Counted from the stretch's first letter, positions 23,502 through 35,832 are shown. The stretch is DNA of 64,000 nucleotides from Annona cherimola (GCA_030490835.1 CM059972.1:31351452-31415451), one strand, 5' to 3'. The notes: generated from the sequence alone by a model not told the origin. Program-made: numbers and translations.

Positions 23502-24480
23502 GAAAAGTAGCCTTTGAGCTTATGAGCTTTGGGTCTTACTGTACGATATTATCCACTCGAACCTAATAACTTAGCCATATAATTTTAAAATGTCTAACAA
23601 CATATTTAACCTGAAACCCACTTATAAACCTCATAAACTCTCTTTTTTCTATGTGGGATTTGGTTCTTGGTTGTTACAAGTTCACCAGCTTCCGTCTAGT
23701 TCATCCTCAAATTACAACTCAACTTTGGGCTTTTGCCAATAGCCTTATATCCTATAGTGTACAAACCTAGAAAAAAGTGACTTTTTAGCATATGAGTCTA
23801 ATAGTGTGATATTGTCTACTCTGACCTAACGGCTTAGCCGCAAGATTTTAAAATGTGTCATACCATATTTAACCTAAGACCCTATAAGTCCCCAAAAACT
23901 CTCCTTTTGAATATGGAATTCAGTTCTAAGCTATTACAAGTTGTAATGCATAGACCTAGAAAAAGTGACCTTTGTGCCTACGGGATACCAGCATTTCACT
24001 AATTCAATTCTCCAACTCTCCAAACCGCATCTACTGGAAGATATCCACTTCTTATAACAACAATTCAAAGAAGTGACCATGGGGCCCATATTATCTACTT
24101 TAGCCTAGCAGTTTAGCGACATGATTTTAAAATATGTCGTACTAAGTTTAACATAAGACCCACTTATAAATCTCCTAGAACTTTCTCTAGTCCTCAAACC
24201 AGAACTCAATTCTAGGCTTCTATTTACAGCCTTGACTTTTATTGATTCAAATTTCCAAACTACACCTACCAGAAAGGATCCACTCTGATACCACTTATCA
24301 TGCATAGACTCAGAAAAGTGACTTTTGGGCTTTACTGTGTAATATTGTCCAGTCTAGCTTGGCAGCTCATCTATATGATTTTAAAATATGTGAGATTGTG
24401 TTTAACTTAAGACCCACGTATAAACCCTCAGGAACTCTCTCTCTTTTATTTTCGACGTGGAATTCAGTTCCGAATTATTA
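23502..24480. repeat. Diverged four-unit repeat of 240-300 bp
   Basis: Units begin near 23502, 23772, 24070 and 24312 with GAAAA-GTGAC-TT-GG/AGC, followed by a stretch containing ATATTGTCCA/TCTACT, TGATTTTAAAATATGT and TTTAACxTAAGACCCACTTATAAACC. The third unit ends in GGATCCACTCTGATACCACTT (24277-24297), whose complement carries TGGTATCAGAG as in initiator tRNA-Met-like sites. The origin is unclear. Confidence 0.6.
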
Positions 24481-24811
24481 CATAAATATGTACTACTAAT
24501 TCTATTTTTGAGAGTCTCATCAAAAAAAAAAAAAAATGCTATTTTTGAGAGAACCAAAAGGGAACTTCAAAATAGAAGGGAAAGTGGAACCTCTCCATAT
24601 AAAAGCTCTGGCAGTCAAAGCTGGGATCTAGTGGGTGTGGGGAGCTAAACATTCCGCACCTAGAATCGAAAACAGAGTCTTTGGTTTTGGTTAATGTGTT
24701 AAGTAGGGGCTGCCGTATTTTGTCAACTGCAGGAGTCCTAGCCCGAGAAATCCAAGCGAGGACACCTGCTTTCCCATATGTAGTGAGATCTAGTAATTAG
24801 GGTGCTTACTA

Positions 24812-25781
24812 CCCGGAGCTGCTCATATCAGATACATCGAAGACATGGCTAATTTCGATATTTGCATCTGAACCGTTCTTTTCGGCGCCAGGATTCTGCA
24901 CCGTTGGATGAGTTTGGGGGTTTTCTGAAAAAACTCATCGTACACCTGCTCTGCTCAAAATTGCAAAGACACCCAATACCCCTCTCAAAAACCCAAAAAA
25001 GCAAACACAAAATCGCAAAGGCGAAAAACCCGAAAATGCAGAGATGCTGCTAATGACTGGATGCTGAAACCATTAAGGACTTTCTTGCTCGCTAGGGCTT
25101 CTGCTCTCTCTCCGTGTTTTGCCGGTGTGCGGTGCGGGGGTTTAAATTGGGTGGTTTGATTGCTATCATCGTGAGGGTCTTCTTTAGCTCTTCTCACCAT
25201 TCGTGGTTGTCTTCTCTGCAAATGACATTGTTGATTTTGCACCTTTTCAGAGGATAAACGATCTGGAGCATGTCGTTGCTAAGAGGGCGTCATTTTTAAC
25301 CTTGTCGCTGTTGAGGTAAGCTTTATCCAAGGCATTTTCTTCTTTATTTTTGTCCTACATATGAGAAAAAATGTTGGACATATAATTTGGATACGGAAAT
25401 TCCGCAGGATAGAAATGTGCACATTGAATAGAAAAGAGCTCGTTACCTGCTTAGCTGGCCACGACGGAAGCCCTTTGACGTCGATGTAGAGGAAGACGCG
25501 ACCATTATCGTATCGGTTTAGGGCTGTTCCAAGTTGAGTTTCTTTTTCGGGGAGACAGCCTTCGCGTTTTTGAGTTTCTTCACCGCACACCTGTTTAAAC
25601 AAGGAGAGAGCAGGAGGCCTAGCGAGTTGAGCTGAGCAGGTATATGATTGTTTTTTTTTTGTTTTTTCAGAAAACCCCCAAACTCATCCAACAGTGCAAA
25701 AATCTCGGTGACGAAAAGAACGGTTCAGATGCAAATATTGAAAATAGCCGTGTCTCCGATGGATTTGATATGAGCAGCTTC
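24812..25781. repeat. Inverted duplication of an exon-like sequence (about 120-200-bp arms)
   Basis: The left arm (24812-24934, weaker to about 25025) and right arm (25661-25781, weaker from about 25565) are inverted and match closely, for example TTGGATGAGTTTGGGGGTTT and CATATTTGCATCTGAACCGT on the complementary strand. The arms are bordered by TGCTTACTA (24803-24811) and TGCTTGATA (25782-25790), a possible imperfect 9-bp target duplication. The 600-bp centre is GC-richer and carries splice-like signals (TTTTCAG/AGG and GAG/GTAAGC near 25248-25320). This could be a Mutator-like element that captured gene pieces, or an inverted gene duplication. Confidence 0.65.
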
Positions 25782-25838
25782 TGCTTGATACCCAGCCGAA
25801 TATGCGGCTACAACTCTGCAAGATGTATAGAATGGTAG
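25671..25838 (+). pseudogene. Terminal exon-like open frame, unknown protein
   Basis: A strong acceptor (T-rich tract then TTTTTTCAG, 25649-25670) opens a frame of 55 codons that ends with TAG at 25836-25838. It reads KTPKLIQQCKNLG, with a Cys/Ser-containing C-terminus. I recognise no family. Downstream, 25839-26164 looks like a 3' UTR, with AATAAA at 26135-26140 and an A run at 26165-26182. The left arm of the inverted duplication carries a frame-shifted copy. It may be the last exon of a real or retro-copied gene, but no convincing upstream exon was found. Confidence 0.3.
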
Positions 25839-26134
25839 AGATGCCCACCAGATTTTTTGCAAATCAACTGTACATGTATACAGTGCTTTGGAGTAATCTT
25901 AATACTCATTTTACATAACCTCAACTTTTCATTCGGGCCTTTATTTTGTTGGGGACAAGGATGATTGATACTGAAAACATGCCATAAGGTACAATAAACA
26001 CAGAGCATCTGTGGCCAAATGTTCGCCATTAAACGGATGTGTGCATTTAATGGCATTTTTGTGCTATAGATGAATCTGGTACCTTGCAGTTGCAGGTTGG
26101 TTTGCCGCTGCTTGTGCTTTGTACTGATAATATA

Positions 26135-26182
26135 AATAAATACAGGCAGCAGAACCCATCAGCGAAAAAAAAAAAAAAAAAA
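26135..26182 (+). other. Polyadenylation-like signal followed by genomic poly(A)18
   Basis: AATAAA (26135-26140) is followed 24 nt later by 18 consecutive A residues (26165-26182), as in a retro-copied transcript. Similar octamers CAGCAGAA lie on both sides of the A run. Confidence 0.4.
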
Positions 26183-28110
26183 CTGACAGCAGAATAATAG
26201 TAGATTACCGTTAACTGCCTGTTTTATTCAGCTAATTTTGCAACTTTCTTCCAGCTTATATTTAAAAATAAGCTATACTCGAGGCTTGCTTTTGCCGTAA
26301 GCATCCTTTTTGCACTTCTTTAATGTATTTTAAAGATAAAAAAAAATTATATTGAAAATCTTCGCATATTGTATATTTATTTTCAAACTTGAATAGTTAC
26401 ATGTGCACTTTCCAATGGTTTTAAAATTTTTAAATATATGTTTCAATGAGAATAAGTTTTAAATAACATTAGCGAATATTATTAATGAATTGATTTAATA
26501 AAAATATTTTAAAATATAAAACTAACAAGCTACATTGGGTAACGTAGTGTGTTCAATTAGTTGTTAAACCATAAATAAATATAAGTAGAAATTTATATAA
26601 CATTTAAATATAATTATAAATATTTCAATTATTTTCTAATTTTAAAATCTTTTCATTTTATACTTTAGTATTTTTAAATTAAATTATGATTTGAACTTTT
26701 TAATTTTATTCAAATATTGTCATTATATCATAAAAATAAAGATTTAATGTTTCACATTATTTTAATATTTTAGCTTTAACTGCATCAAATATAACTTAAT
26801 AGCTTAAGTCATTTTACTTCATTCTAATCAAACAATCTTGTGTACTTAACTTTAATTGTTTATCAATTTCAATTACTTAACAATCATTCAGAGTGTATAA
26901 CCCCTCATGAAAGATTGCAAAACAATATATTAATGTACATTCTTGAAAGGAATGTTTGTAATATAAAATATTTCTTAAATTTTATTTTATATTCTAAAAT
27001 TTTTTATATTATGAATATGTTATATATTAAAGAATAATTGAGTATAAAAGAATGCGATGAAATATCATTTCATTATTTCTTTTATAAAATCAAAGCAAGA
27101 TTGTGAATCACGTGCACCAATCTTAGGAGTACAATTCGATTTTCGTAGTGGGTCAACTTAGCAGTATCCTAAATTAGGGTTGGTTCTAGGGGTAGGGTAC
27201 TCAAAATTAACCTAAAATTTATAAAATATTAAATATTTTAATGTTGTGTTAAATGATGTTTCCAAAAAGCAAAAAATCTATAACATATCCCTTTGTTTTT
27301 CTTTCCTTTCCTTTTCTTCTAACGCTCTCATCTTCTGACCTTATAATTTTTTTTTCATCCTTACTTTCAAAAATTTTCCTCTTCTTTGCCCTCAATTTTT
27401 TTTTTACTCTTTTTTGAGGTTATCTATGATCACCTCTTCCTTGCCCTCTTGCAATTTCTATAATTTCATCTATGATAGAAATCCTAGTGAACTAAAAAGG
27501 CACTGCGTATTTATACAAATTTTTTAGTTGTCAAGAATGTTATACTTTTATAGGCATATTTATTAACAAGTTTAATTTGTTCGTACATTTTTTTCATCCC
27601 AACTACTACTTGATAATTGATAGTAGGAGAAGATAATACTTGTAGTATATCACTTATTATCGCCTTTCTTCTTGTCAAATATCATTATGAATGGAAACTA
27701 TATTGGATAAGTTTTCTCATACATAGTATTAGATTATAGATAAGGATTTAAGCCCATGCTACATGTTAAGTTAGGGGATTAATTTAGAGCTAAAATCAAT
27801 CAACTATTAAAAAATGGAGTAGAGTAAGTCTCAAACCAACTTAACCTAAATTAAGGTAGCGTAAGAGCTTCTAAAACTAAGGTGAGAGTAGGGGTAGCCC
27901 CTACTCGAACTTACTCAACCCAAATTGCGCCCCTAACCAATACAATTCTGCTAGAATCTTTCGCATCAAAAGACTCCGGACAAATAATAGCATGATTAGA
28001 TGGAGTATTCCTCAAATCGGCATATTTAATTGCATCGTTATCTAAAGGATAATAGAGATGGAGCGGTGATTCGAAACTTGAAGGGGATATTTGTATCCAT
28101 AAGAAGTTGG
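26183..28110. other. AT-rich spacer, nothing recognised
   Basis: No open frame with protein-family resemblance, and no inverted or direct repeat that defines an element. The 3' end is the insertion site of the LTR retrotransposon. Confidence 0.5.
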
Positions 28111-28115
28111 GCAAC

Positions 28116-29780
28116 TGTTCGCAATCTTACCGCAAGTGCACGGGTCGTAGATTGTAGTATATATAAATTATCGTTCCACAGGGAATTTAGGACTGTAAAT
28201 TTTGCTTTTAAATGCTTTCATGTTGATTATGGAGAGAATATTGCAAATAAAATAGATAAGTGGAAGCAAATTTAGGAAAATAAATTAATGAAATGGGAAG
28301 AGAAAATTGCAAATTTCAATGAGAAGAGAAAAATAAGAGTGCGGGTATCTAGGGTCTAGGGTTTCACATACGTATTTTGCAACGGGTAGTGGTATAATTA
28401 TTTAATTTAGACATTATTTGTTAAAGGGGAACAAACCCTATTTTATCCTTGCACCTTCTTTCGAAATCTACAAGGCGTATCCTAATTTTCTTAATCACCT
28501 ATTCTCATGGAATTAAGTTAATTAGAATCCATTAAGATCTGTGGTTTGTTCATGGAATTTCCTCAAGATTATCATGCCTATTTTCATGGTTTTAGATTTT
28601 CAGGTTTAATATCTTGACTATCGTATATTAGGTTTCTACCTCTCGGTTCCATCACCTAATATATGGGATCATGCAAAGGTACGGGCCCATGTACAAAGTA
28701 AGCTTAAAAATCACAAGATATTAAATTAACAAAAATATCCATCATAAATAATTTAAAAATCCAAACCACATTGCATTATACGCATGCTACGTCCTAAACC
28801 CCAGATTTTAAGGTTTAGCCAAGCATGTTCAAGTTTAAAATAAAATTAACATTACAATCCATCTTAAACAAGATAACAAAAATTAAACAGAGAAAAGATA
28901 GAAAAGCTTATTGGATTGAAGCTCCAATGGTGTGTTGGTTGTTCCACGCAATTCGCCGGTCTGTCTTTTGCAAGTGCTCTCCACCTTGCTTTCACTCTAC
29001 TCTTCTTCTAAAATTCTTGCTAAAAATATTTTGCAGTGGTGTCCTTGCAGGGATTTTCTTGTTGATTGCTTCTCGAAATTTCTACTGCCCCCTAATGTTG
29101 TGTGTGCCTCCTCCTTTTATAGATTTTCATGTGGGACCCACGTGTTGAATGCATTGTTGCATTCTCACGTGAATTGCAGCTGCTTCATTTTGCAATTGTT
29201 GAAGTAGATTGGACGTGAACAGCAGCTTCTCTTGGGGTCCATAAATGGCAGCTGCTGGTTCATGTGATTGGTCATTTAAAAATTGGTTGAATATGCATAT
29301 ACTCCATTTCACGTTGAATGCTATGGTGGGGTCCATTTGCGTTTGAATATGCTGCCCATTAAATCAATTCACGTGAGATTCTGCATTGCTTGAATGCTGC
29401 TCACGTTGAATACATGTCATGCATTGAGTTGCTGGAATGGGCAGCAATCTGGTGGGCCACATATTTAATGATCTGCATATTGGCGCCGGGTGGATGGCTT
29501 AATTGCTAATGATGGATGACTTGGATTTTTGCATGTGGGATCAACTTGGTAAAACCTGTTTTTCCCTGCATTAAATCATTAATCATTAGTGATTTTACCT
29601 ATGGCAATAAATAAAATGTAATTTCAAGCCAAAAAAACATAGAAGTTGTTTACATTGCTAGAAATTAATATTTAATTGCAAAATCATATTTAAAACCAAA
29701 TTTCATATAAATTTCAATTAATTACCCACTAATTTGGTATAAAATGTTTATAAAATATAATATCAGTTTTTCACTTATCA
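28116..29780 (-). repeat. 3' LTR of the Ty3/gypsy element
   Basis: 1665 bp, TG...CA on the plus strand as well. It is identical in length to the partner LTR; a constant offset of 8721 bp holds at the start, TATA box and end. A TATA-like CTATAAAA (minus strand) lies at 29115-29122. Confidence 0.97.
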
Positions 29781-29822
29781 AATACCTCCACACTTGAACT
29801 TTTGCTTGTCCTCAAGCAAATG
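29781..29822 (-). promoter_or_regulatory. Polypurine tract next to the 3' LTR
   Basis: On the minus strand GAGGACAAGC is followed by CAAGTGTGGAGGTATT and then the LTR start TGATAAG. This is the usual site where plus-strand DNA synthesis starts. Confidence 0.8.
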
Positions 29823-31000
29823 TAAAAGAATTTAAGAATAGATTGTAGAATTTCAAAACTTTGAGCAATAATTGCATGTTTGGCTCATCATCAAAATTAA
29901 TGAGAGTATTAAAGAGTTTGAAACATGATACTTATTGAAAATCTTAATCAACAATCCCTTCTCACTTGACTAATATTGACACCCCTATTACCTAATTTGC
30001 TTTCAATCATTAAAAGTTAAAAACTCCCGCAATAAACTCCTAATTACCAGATATCTTCCTAATTTAATAAGTTATTCAATACACACAATCAATAATTCAA
30101 GTGGTAGTAGTGTCAAATTACTTCAATACATCTCATCAAATTTTTTTGCATTTAAATTTTCTCAGCTAACTCAATTAATCAATTCTTAGGATCATAAGGA
30201 CTTAGTAGGATAACGGTCAGATGTGGCACTTGAAATGAAATTTGAACCGTCTCTGTAATATTTGAGCCTCATTTTTCAACAGGAAATAATGCTACCCCAA
30301 TTTGGTATTTTTATTCTTTCTCTAAGCCTGTTCTTATCCTTGGTGTTTTTTTTTTTTTTACCAAGTCCGGCAATAATTTCTCTCACCATATTTCAGGGTA
30401 TCTGGGAAGTCATTATTTGCACCACCAGGAGATATTATTCCCTATTTCACTTTTCAGCTCAGAATTCAATTCCAAAGTTGGTTCAATGAAGTGGGAATTG
30501 TGGTTTAGGAAAAATTTAAGTTCAGGCTCAAAAGGAGTAAACGACCATTATACTTTTAAAGTCGTAAAAGAAAATTGCCTTAATCATGTCCATAAATTGG
30601 TTTAATGAAGTTTTGGCTTTGGAAATTTTCTTCAACCAGAATAAAAATTTTCATATATACCTTCTTAAATGACAATTGTGTGTATTAGAAAATTTTTGAT
30701 AAATTAGGGAAGATTATTCTGACAACGAAAACAGAATCGGTTCCTAGGTATATCAGTTTCATCAAGTGAGTTAGGACAAAAATTCAAGTATTTTCAACAA
30801 GCATATGTTCAAAATTGAATTTAACATCTCATTAAGCATTAATTTTCTTTCTCAAAAATGTTGAAATTCTACGTATGTTTTGCTATTAAGACATACAAGG
30901 GTTCAAAGTGAGGTATATTTTACATTTTTTTTTTAAAGAAATAACCATAATTTTTTTAGAATAACCATAATACTACACATTCACTATAATACTACACATT

Positions 31001-31035
31001 CACCCCCACACTTGAAATTGACATTGTCCTCAATG
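31001..31035 (-). promoter_or_regulatory. Second polypurine-like motif just after pol
   Basis: Minus strand ATTGAGGACAATGTC followed by CAAGTGTGGGGGTGAA closely resembles the tract at the 3' LTR, 1.2 kb away. It could be an internal second start for plus-strand DNA, or a relic of a rearrangement. Confidence 0.6.
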
Positions 31036-31302
31036 AAAACCATGTTATCAAATCAAAGGGAGTAAATTGTTCAAATTTGCGATGTTAACTTCCCTATTTT
31101 AGCAAATTGACCCGAATTAGCATCCCACTGTGCTTCTTTTTACGTAGAACCTGAAAATAACCAATAAAGCTTAAAATTAAAAAGTATCAAAATTCTAAAA
31201 AGGAACTAAAAGAAATAACTAAAACTTCCCTGATGGAAAGAAAAATTCGGGTTGCCTCCCGAAAAGCGCTTTGTTTAAAGTCGTCAGCCTGACTGCAGAT
31301 CT

Positions 31303-31815
31303 TCAATTTAGTGGCGTTGTTTCACAGAAAGAGTGGATGACTCCTACTGGAATATGATCCCCTGAGAAGTAGGGTTTGAGACGTTGCCCATTGACCTTGA
31401 ATGCTCCCGTTTTTTCGCTCCAGATCTCAACAACTCCATGAGGAAACACTTGTAACACTTTGAATGGTCCCGACCACCTCGATTTCAATTTTCCTGGAAA
31501 CAATTTAAAACGAGAATTAAAAAGTAATACCATATCATTAGCTTTGATTACCTTCTACCGGATGTGTTTGTCATGCCAAAATTTTATCTTTTCCTTGTAC
31601 ATTTTTGAATTTTCATAAGCGTCGAGCCGAATCTCTTCAAGTTCATCAAGTTGTAGTAGACGCCTTTCTCCTGCAGATTTCAAATCAAAATTCAAAAATT
31701 TGATTGCCCAGTATGCTTTGTGCTCTAGCTCTACTGGCAAGTGGCATGATTTTCCATATACTAGTCTGAAAGGTGTTATTCCAATCGGAGTTTTAAATGC
31801 CGTCCGGTATGCCAA
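31303..31815 (-). pseudogene. Integrase C-terminal part with an in-frame TAG
   Basis: Two same-frame segments, 31815-31555 and 31533-31303. The first has [11 protein letters not shown] and [15 protein letters not shown], the second [15 protein letters not shown] and RWSGPF, the usual integrase tail that contacts DNA. They are separated by TAG at 31555-31557. The final residues run to the stop at 31303. No chromodomain follows. Confidence 0.88.
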
Positions 31816-33527
31816 AGAGCATCATCGAGTTGCCTTGACCAATCTCGCCGTGATTGGGATACTGTCTTCTCAAGTATTTGTTTAATTTCGCGGTTCGAGA
31901 TTTCAGCCTGACCACTTGTTTGTGGGTGGTATGGGGTGGCAATTTTGTGTGTGACCCCATATTTCTTGAGCAGTTGCTCCATTTGCTTGCTGCAGAAGTG
32001 GCTTCCTCCATCACTTATGATTGCTCGTGGTACACCAAATCTGGTAAAAATGTTACGTTTTAAGAATTTGGTGACCACCTGCGAATCATTTGTTGGAGAA
32101 GCAATCGCCTCCACCCATTTAGTTACGTAATCAACTGTCAGAAGGATGTACTGATTGTTGAACGATGATGGGAAAGGTCCCATGAAATCCATGCCCCAAA
32201 CATCAAATAGTTCAACCTCAAGAATGCTTGTGAGTGGCATCTCGTTTCGTCTTGAAATATTTCCTGTCCTTTGGCATCTGTCACAGGTTAGTATAAAAAT
32301 TCGAGCATCTTTGAACAAAGTGGGCCAGAAGAAACCTGATTGTAAGACTTTTGCTGCTGTTTTGGTGGGACCCATGTGGCCACCATATGGTGAAGAATGA
32401 CAGTGGTAAAGGATGCTTTGGATTTCTTTGTTTGGTACACATCGGCGAATCAGACCGTCGCCGCATCTCTTGTAAAGGTATGGGTCCTCCCATATGTAGT
32501 ATTTCACATCCGCCATGAATTGCTTTTTCTGTTGATAGCTGAAATTGGATGGAATTTCTTTACAAACTAAGTAATTAACAATGTCTTCATACCATGACAT
32601 TGATATTTCTTTCAGTGCAAGAAGGGATTCATCAGGAAATTCCTCGTTAATTTGATCATTTTTATTTAGATCCATTTTCCCAGTTGATGGCAGTCTCGAC
32701 AGATGATCAGCAACCACATTTTCTGTGCCCTTTTTGTCTCGAATTTCAAGATCAAATTCTTGTAATAGCAAAATCCAGCGAATCAATCTTGGTTTAGCAT
32801 CTTTCTTAGCAATTAAATAGCGAATAGCTGCATGGTCTGTGTAGACAATCACTTTTGACCCTACAAGATAAGAACGAAATTTATCAATAGCAAAAACAAC
32901 ACCCAGTAATTCTTTTTCAGTGGTTGCATAGTTGACTTGAGCATCATCTAAAGTTTTGCTTGCATAATAAATCACTACTGGCTTGTTGTCCTTCCGTTGA
33001 CCCAAAACAGCTCCAACTGCATGGTTACTTGCATCGCACATGATTTCAAATGGTAAGTTCCAGTCAGGTGGTTGTATGATTGGAGCAGTGGTCAAAGCCT
33101 TTTTCAACCTACAAAATGAATTTAAACAATCATCAGAAAAATTAAATTTTACATCTTGATTTAGCAAGTTAGTCAGTGGCTTAGCGATTTTAGAAAAATC
33201 TTTAATGAAACGCCGATAGAAACCGGCATGTCCCAGAAAACTCCGAATTCCTTTGACCGAATTGGGTGGCGGTAATTTTTCAATGACTTCTATTTTTGCC
33301 CAGTCAACCTCAATACCTCTGCTTGAGACTAAATGTCCTAACACAATCCCTTCCTGTACCATGAAATGACATTTTTTCCAATTCAACACCAGATTGATTT
33401 CTTCCCATCTCTGTAAAACCTTAGATAGGTTAGATAAACATGATTCAAATGTAGTTCCATAAACAGAAAAATCATCCATAAACACTTCCATTATGTGTTC
33501 AATATAATCAGAAAATATGGCCATCAT
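31776..33527 (-). pseudogene. Reverse transcriptase C-terminus, RNase H and integrase
   Basis: 583 codons. The RT catalytic motif is FMDDFSVYG (residues 16-24). RNase H follows with [32 protein letters not shown] and DHLSR. Integrase begins with an HHCC zinc motif ([10 protein letters not shown] ... CDRC) and has the DDE core: [20 protein letters not shown] and a downstream GQAEISNRE. These copy RNA into DNA, remove RNA and insert the product in the genome. The frame is lost at about 31812 through a single-base change in a short G run (plus-strand CC), inside the integrase C-terminal part. Confidence 0.93.
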
Positions 33528-34099
33528 GCATCGTTGAAAGTGGCAGGTGCATTACAAAGACCGAAAGACATGCGTCTGTATGCAAATGTGCCGTATGGAC
33601 AAGTGAAAGTGGTTTTCTCTTGATCCTGTGGGTGAATAGGAATCTGAAAGTAGCCAGAGTACCCATCCAAATAGCAGAAGTAAGAGTGATTGACAAGTCT
33701 TTCAAGCATTTGATCAATGAAAGGCAAGGGAAAATGATCCTTTCGGGTGTCAATGTTTAATTTACGATAATCAATGCACATTCGCCAACCTGTGACTGTC
33801 CTTGTGGGTATAAGTTCATTTTTATCATTTTTTACGACAGTCATACCGCCTTTCTTTGGTACAACATGTACAGGGCTTGCCCAACTGCTATCAGAAATGG
33901 GGTAGATGATTCCAGCATCAAGAAGTTTTAAAATTTCCTTTTTCACTACTTCTTTCATGTTTGGATTCAGACGCCTCTGAGGTTCAATGCTTGTTTTACA
34001 ATTTTCTTCCATTAAAATTCTGTGCATGCATAGAGAAGGACTGATACCAGGTAGATCATTGATGCAGTAACCAATTGCCTTCCTATGTCTTCTTAACAC
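33524..34099 (-). pseudogene. Reverse transcriptase, N-terminal half
   Basis: 191 codons covering the RT fingers and palm: LLDAGIIYPISDSSWASPV, VPKKGG, CIDYRKLN, FPLPFIDQMLERL, YCYLDGYSGYFQI-type, TFTCPYGTFAYRRM and [10 protein letters not shown]. The frame is broken at about 33535, apparently by loss of one base, just before the catalytic FMDD motif, which continues in the next frame. Confidence 0.92.
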
Positions 34100-34143
34100 A
34101 TTTAACAGTTCATCGGCTTGGGATTCGAAAAGATTTGCGTTGA

Positions 34144-35832
34144 TTATGACTGGATAAGTATCGTTTGGGTCAAGAAAAATGCATACCTGAGATTTTTAGG
34201 AAGAGGTTTAAGTTCTACCTTTGGTGCTTCTTCCTTTTTTGTTGATGGAGAAAAATTAAAGTCTGCATCCAACTTTTCATGAGGTGAATTGGTAGCCGGT
34301 GAGATGAGAGGGGCTCCATCCAAGAGAGCTGCACAAGCAGATAGTTCAGGATTATTATTTTCAACAGTTGCACCCTGAATGATACATACCTCTATCAAGT
34401 CATTCTTTTCTTCGATCGGCAAAGGGTTGATGACGTCGACCCGCAGGCAAGAGTTATCGGTTGACAGTTGCTTTGTTGCCTCAAAAAGATTAAATTCGAT
34501 TTGTTCATCTCCAATTGTTAGTGAGAGTCGGCCATTCTTGACGTCTATGATTGCTCCAGCGGTGGCTAAGAAAGGTCGCCCGAGAATGATCGGGATTTGG
34601 CGATCCTCCTCCATGTCGAGGACCACAAAGTCGACTAGGATGAATAGTTTGCCAACTTTCAAAGGTACGTCTTCAAGGATGCCGACTGGAAATTTGATTG
34701 ATCGGTCGGCCAGTTGGAGAGACATAGATGTTGGTTTTGGATCACCCATGTTCAGCTTTTTACATATTGAAAGTGGGATTAGACTTACACTTGCTCCGAG
34801 ATCACATAATGCTTTGCTGATTTGGACATTCCCAAGATCACATGAAATGGAGAAGCTTCCAGGGTCCTTTAGCTTTTCAGGCAACTTGTTCTGCAAAATG
34901 GCGCTGCACTCCTCAGTAAGCGAAATAGTTCTGTACTCCTCGAGTTTTTTTTTGTTGGATAACATATCCTTGAGAAATTTCGCATAAGCTGCCATTTGAG
35001 AAAGCATGTCGATGAAGGGTACGTTTATTGACAAGTTTTTAAGAGTTGAAACAAACTTCTCGAACTGCTTTTGAAGCTTAGCCTGTCGCTGCCTTTGTGG
35101 AAAGGGGAGAGGAGGCTGGTAAGGAGGTGGTGGTACATATGGCTTTTCCACCACCGATTCTGGTTGTGGCTCCTCTTCTTGCTTCTTTTTCTGCTCGGCA
35201 TCTTTTTCTGAGACCATATGAGGTGGGTTGAGCTGCTTTCCACTCCGCAAGGTAACCGCCTGCACCTGCTCCCTAGGATTTATTTCAGGTTGGCTAGGGA
35301 GTTTACCCTGGTTTCTTTGGGATGAGGCTGTGGCATTTTGAGCAATTTGATTTTCAAGCAACTTGATATGGGTTTGCATTTGGTCCATTCTTTCATCATT
35401 TTTCTTGAGCATTAGGTTGATATTTTCGAGCATGGACTCAGTGGGTTGTGCTTGAGGTGGTGCAGGTAAGGCTTGTTGGGTCTGAAATGGAGGAGGGTTC
35501 AATGGTTTTCTAAGGAAACCAGGTGGCTTATTATTTTGAGCAAAATTTTGGGTGTTTGACTGGTTTGCCCAAGAAAAATTGGGGTGGTTCCTCCATCCAG
35601 AGTTGTAAGTATTAGAATAGGGGTTACCATATGTGCGAGTATCATATTGGTTGTTGATTGCATTAGCTTGCTCGCCTGTGGTGTCTTTAATGGCAAAACT
35701 ACACTCAGTTGTGTAGTGTGAGGCTCCACAGATTTCACATGAGATGTGTCCAGAAGAAGACGCATTCTGATCTTTGGATTCCTGCTTCTTTCGCTGTAAA
35801 ATTTTATCAAGTTTATCATGTATAGCATGCAT
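34144..35832 (-). pseudogene. gag C-terminus (zinc knuckle) and aspartic protease
   Basis: In frame with the upstream gag part; the first Met is not a real start. Residues about 32-44 form a zinc knuckle CEICGASHYTTEC (CX2CX3HX4C) that binds RNA. A Pro/Gln-rich linker follows. The retropepsin-like site is ALCDLGASVSLIP at about residue 345, with the catalytic Asp in DLGAS, followed by an ILGRPFL motif. The protease would cut the polyprotein. The frame is lost in an A/T run at 34175-34179 just before the RT region, and then hits a stop. Confidence 0.88.

Larger units (their letters stand above)
29781..31302 (-). other. Non-coding stretch between integrase and 3' LTR
   Basis: About 1.5 kb without an open frame that resembles the env-like gene found in many Athila elements or the extra ORFs of other Tat elements. 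Two similar purine-rich motifs mark its ends, described separately. Confidence 0.7.

Noticed and set aside
25279..25602. 107-codon minus-strand frame as a gene
   Set aside because: Lies across the centre of an inverted duplication with splice-like sites inside it; no family resemblance, and a shorter ATG-plus-donor reading is equally plausible.
28825..29148. 107-codon plus-strand frame in the LTR, repeated at 37546-37869
   Set aside because: The two are identical only because the LTRs are near-identical. It is antisense to the element and resembles no protein.
34170..34182. Programmed minus-one frameshift between protease and RT
   Set aside because: The run lacks a canonical X-XXY-YYZ slippery site and no obvious downstream structure was seen; related elements usually have one continuous frame.
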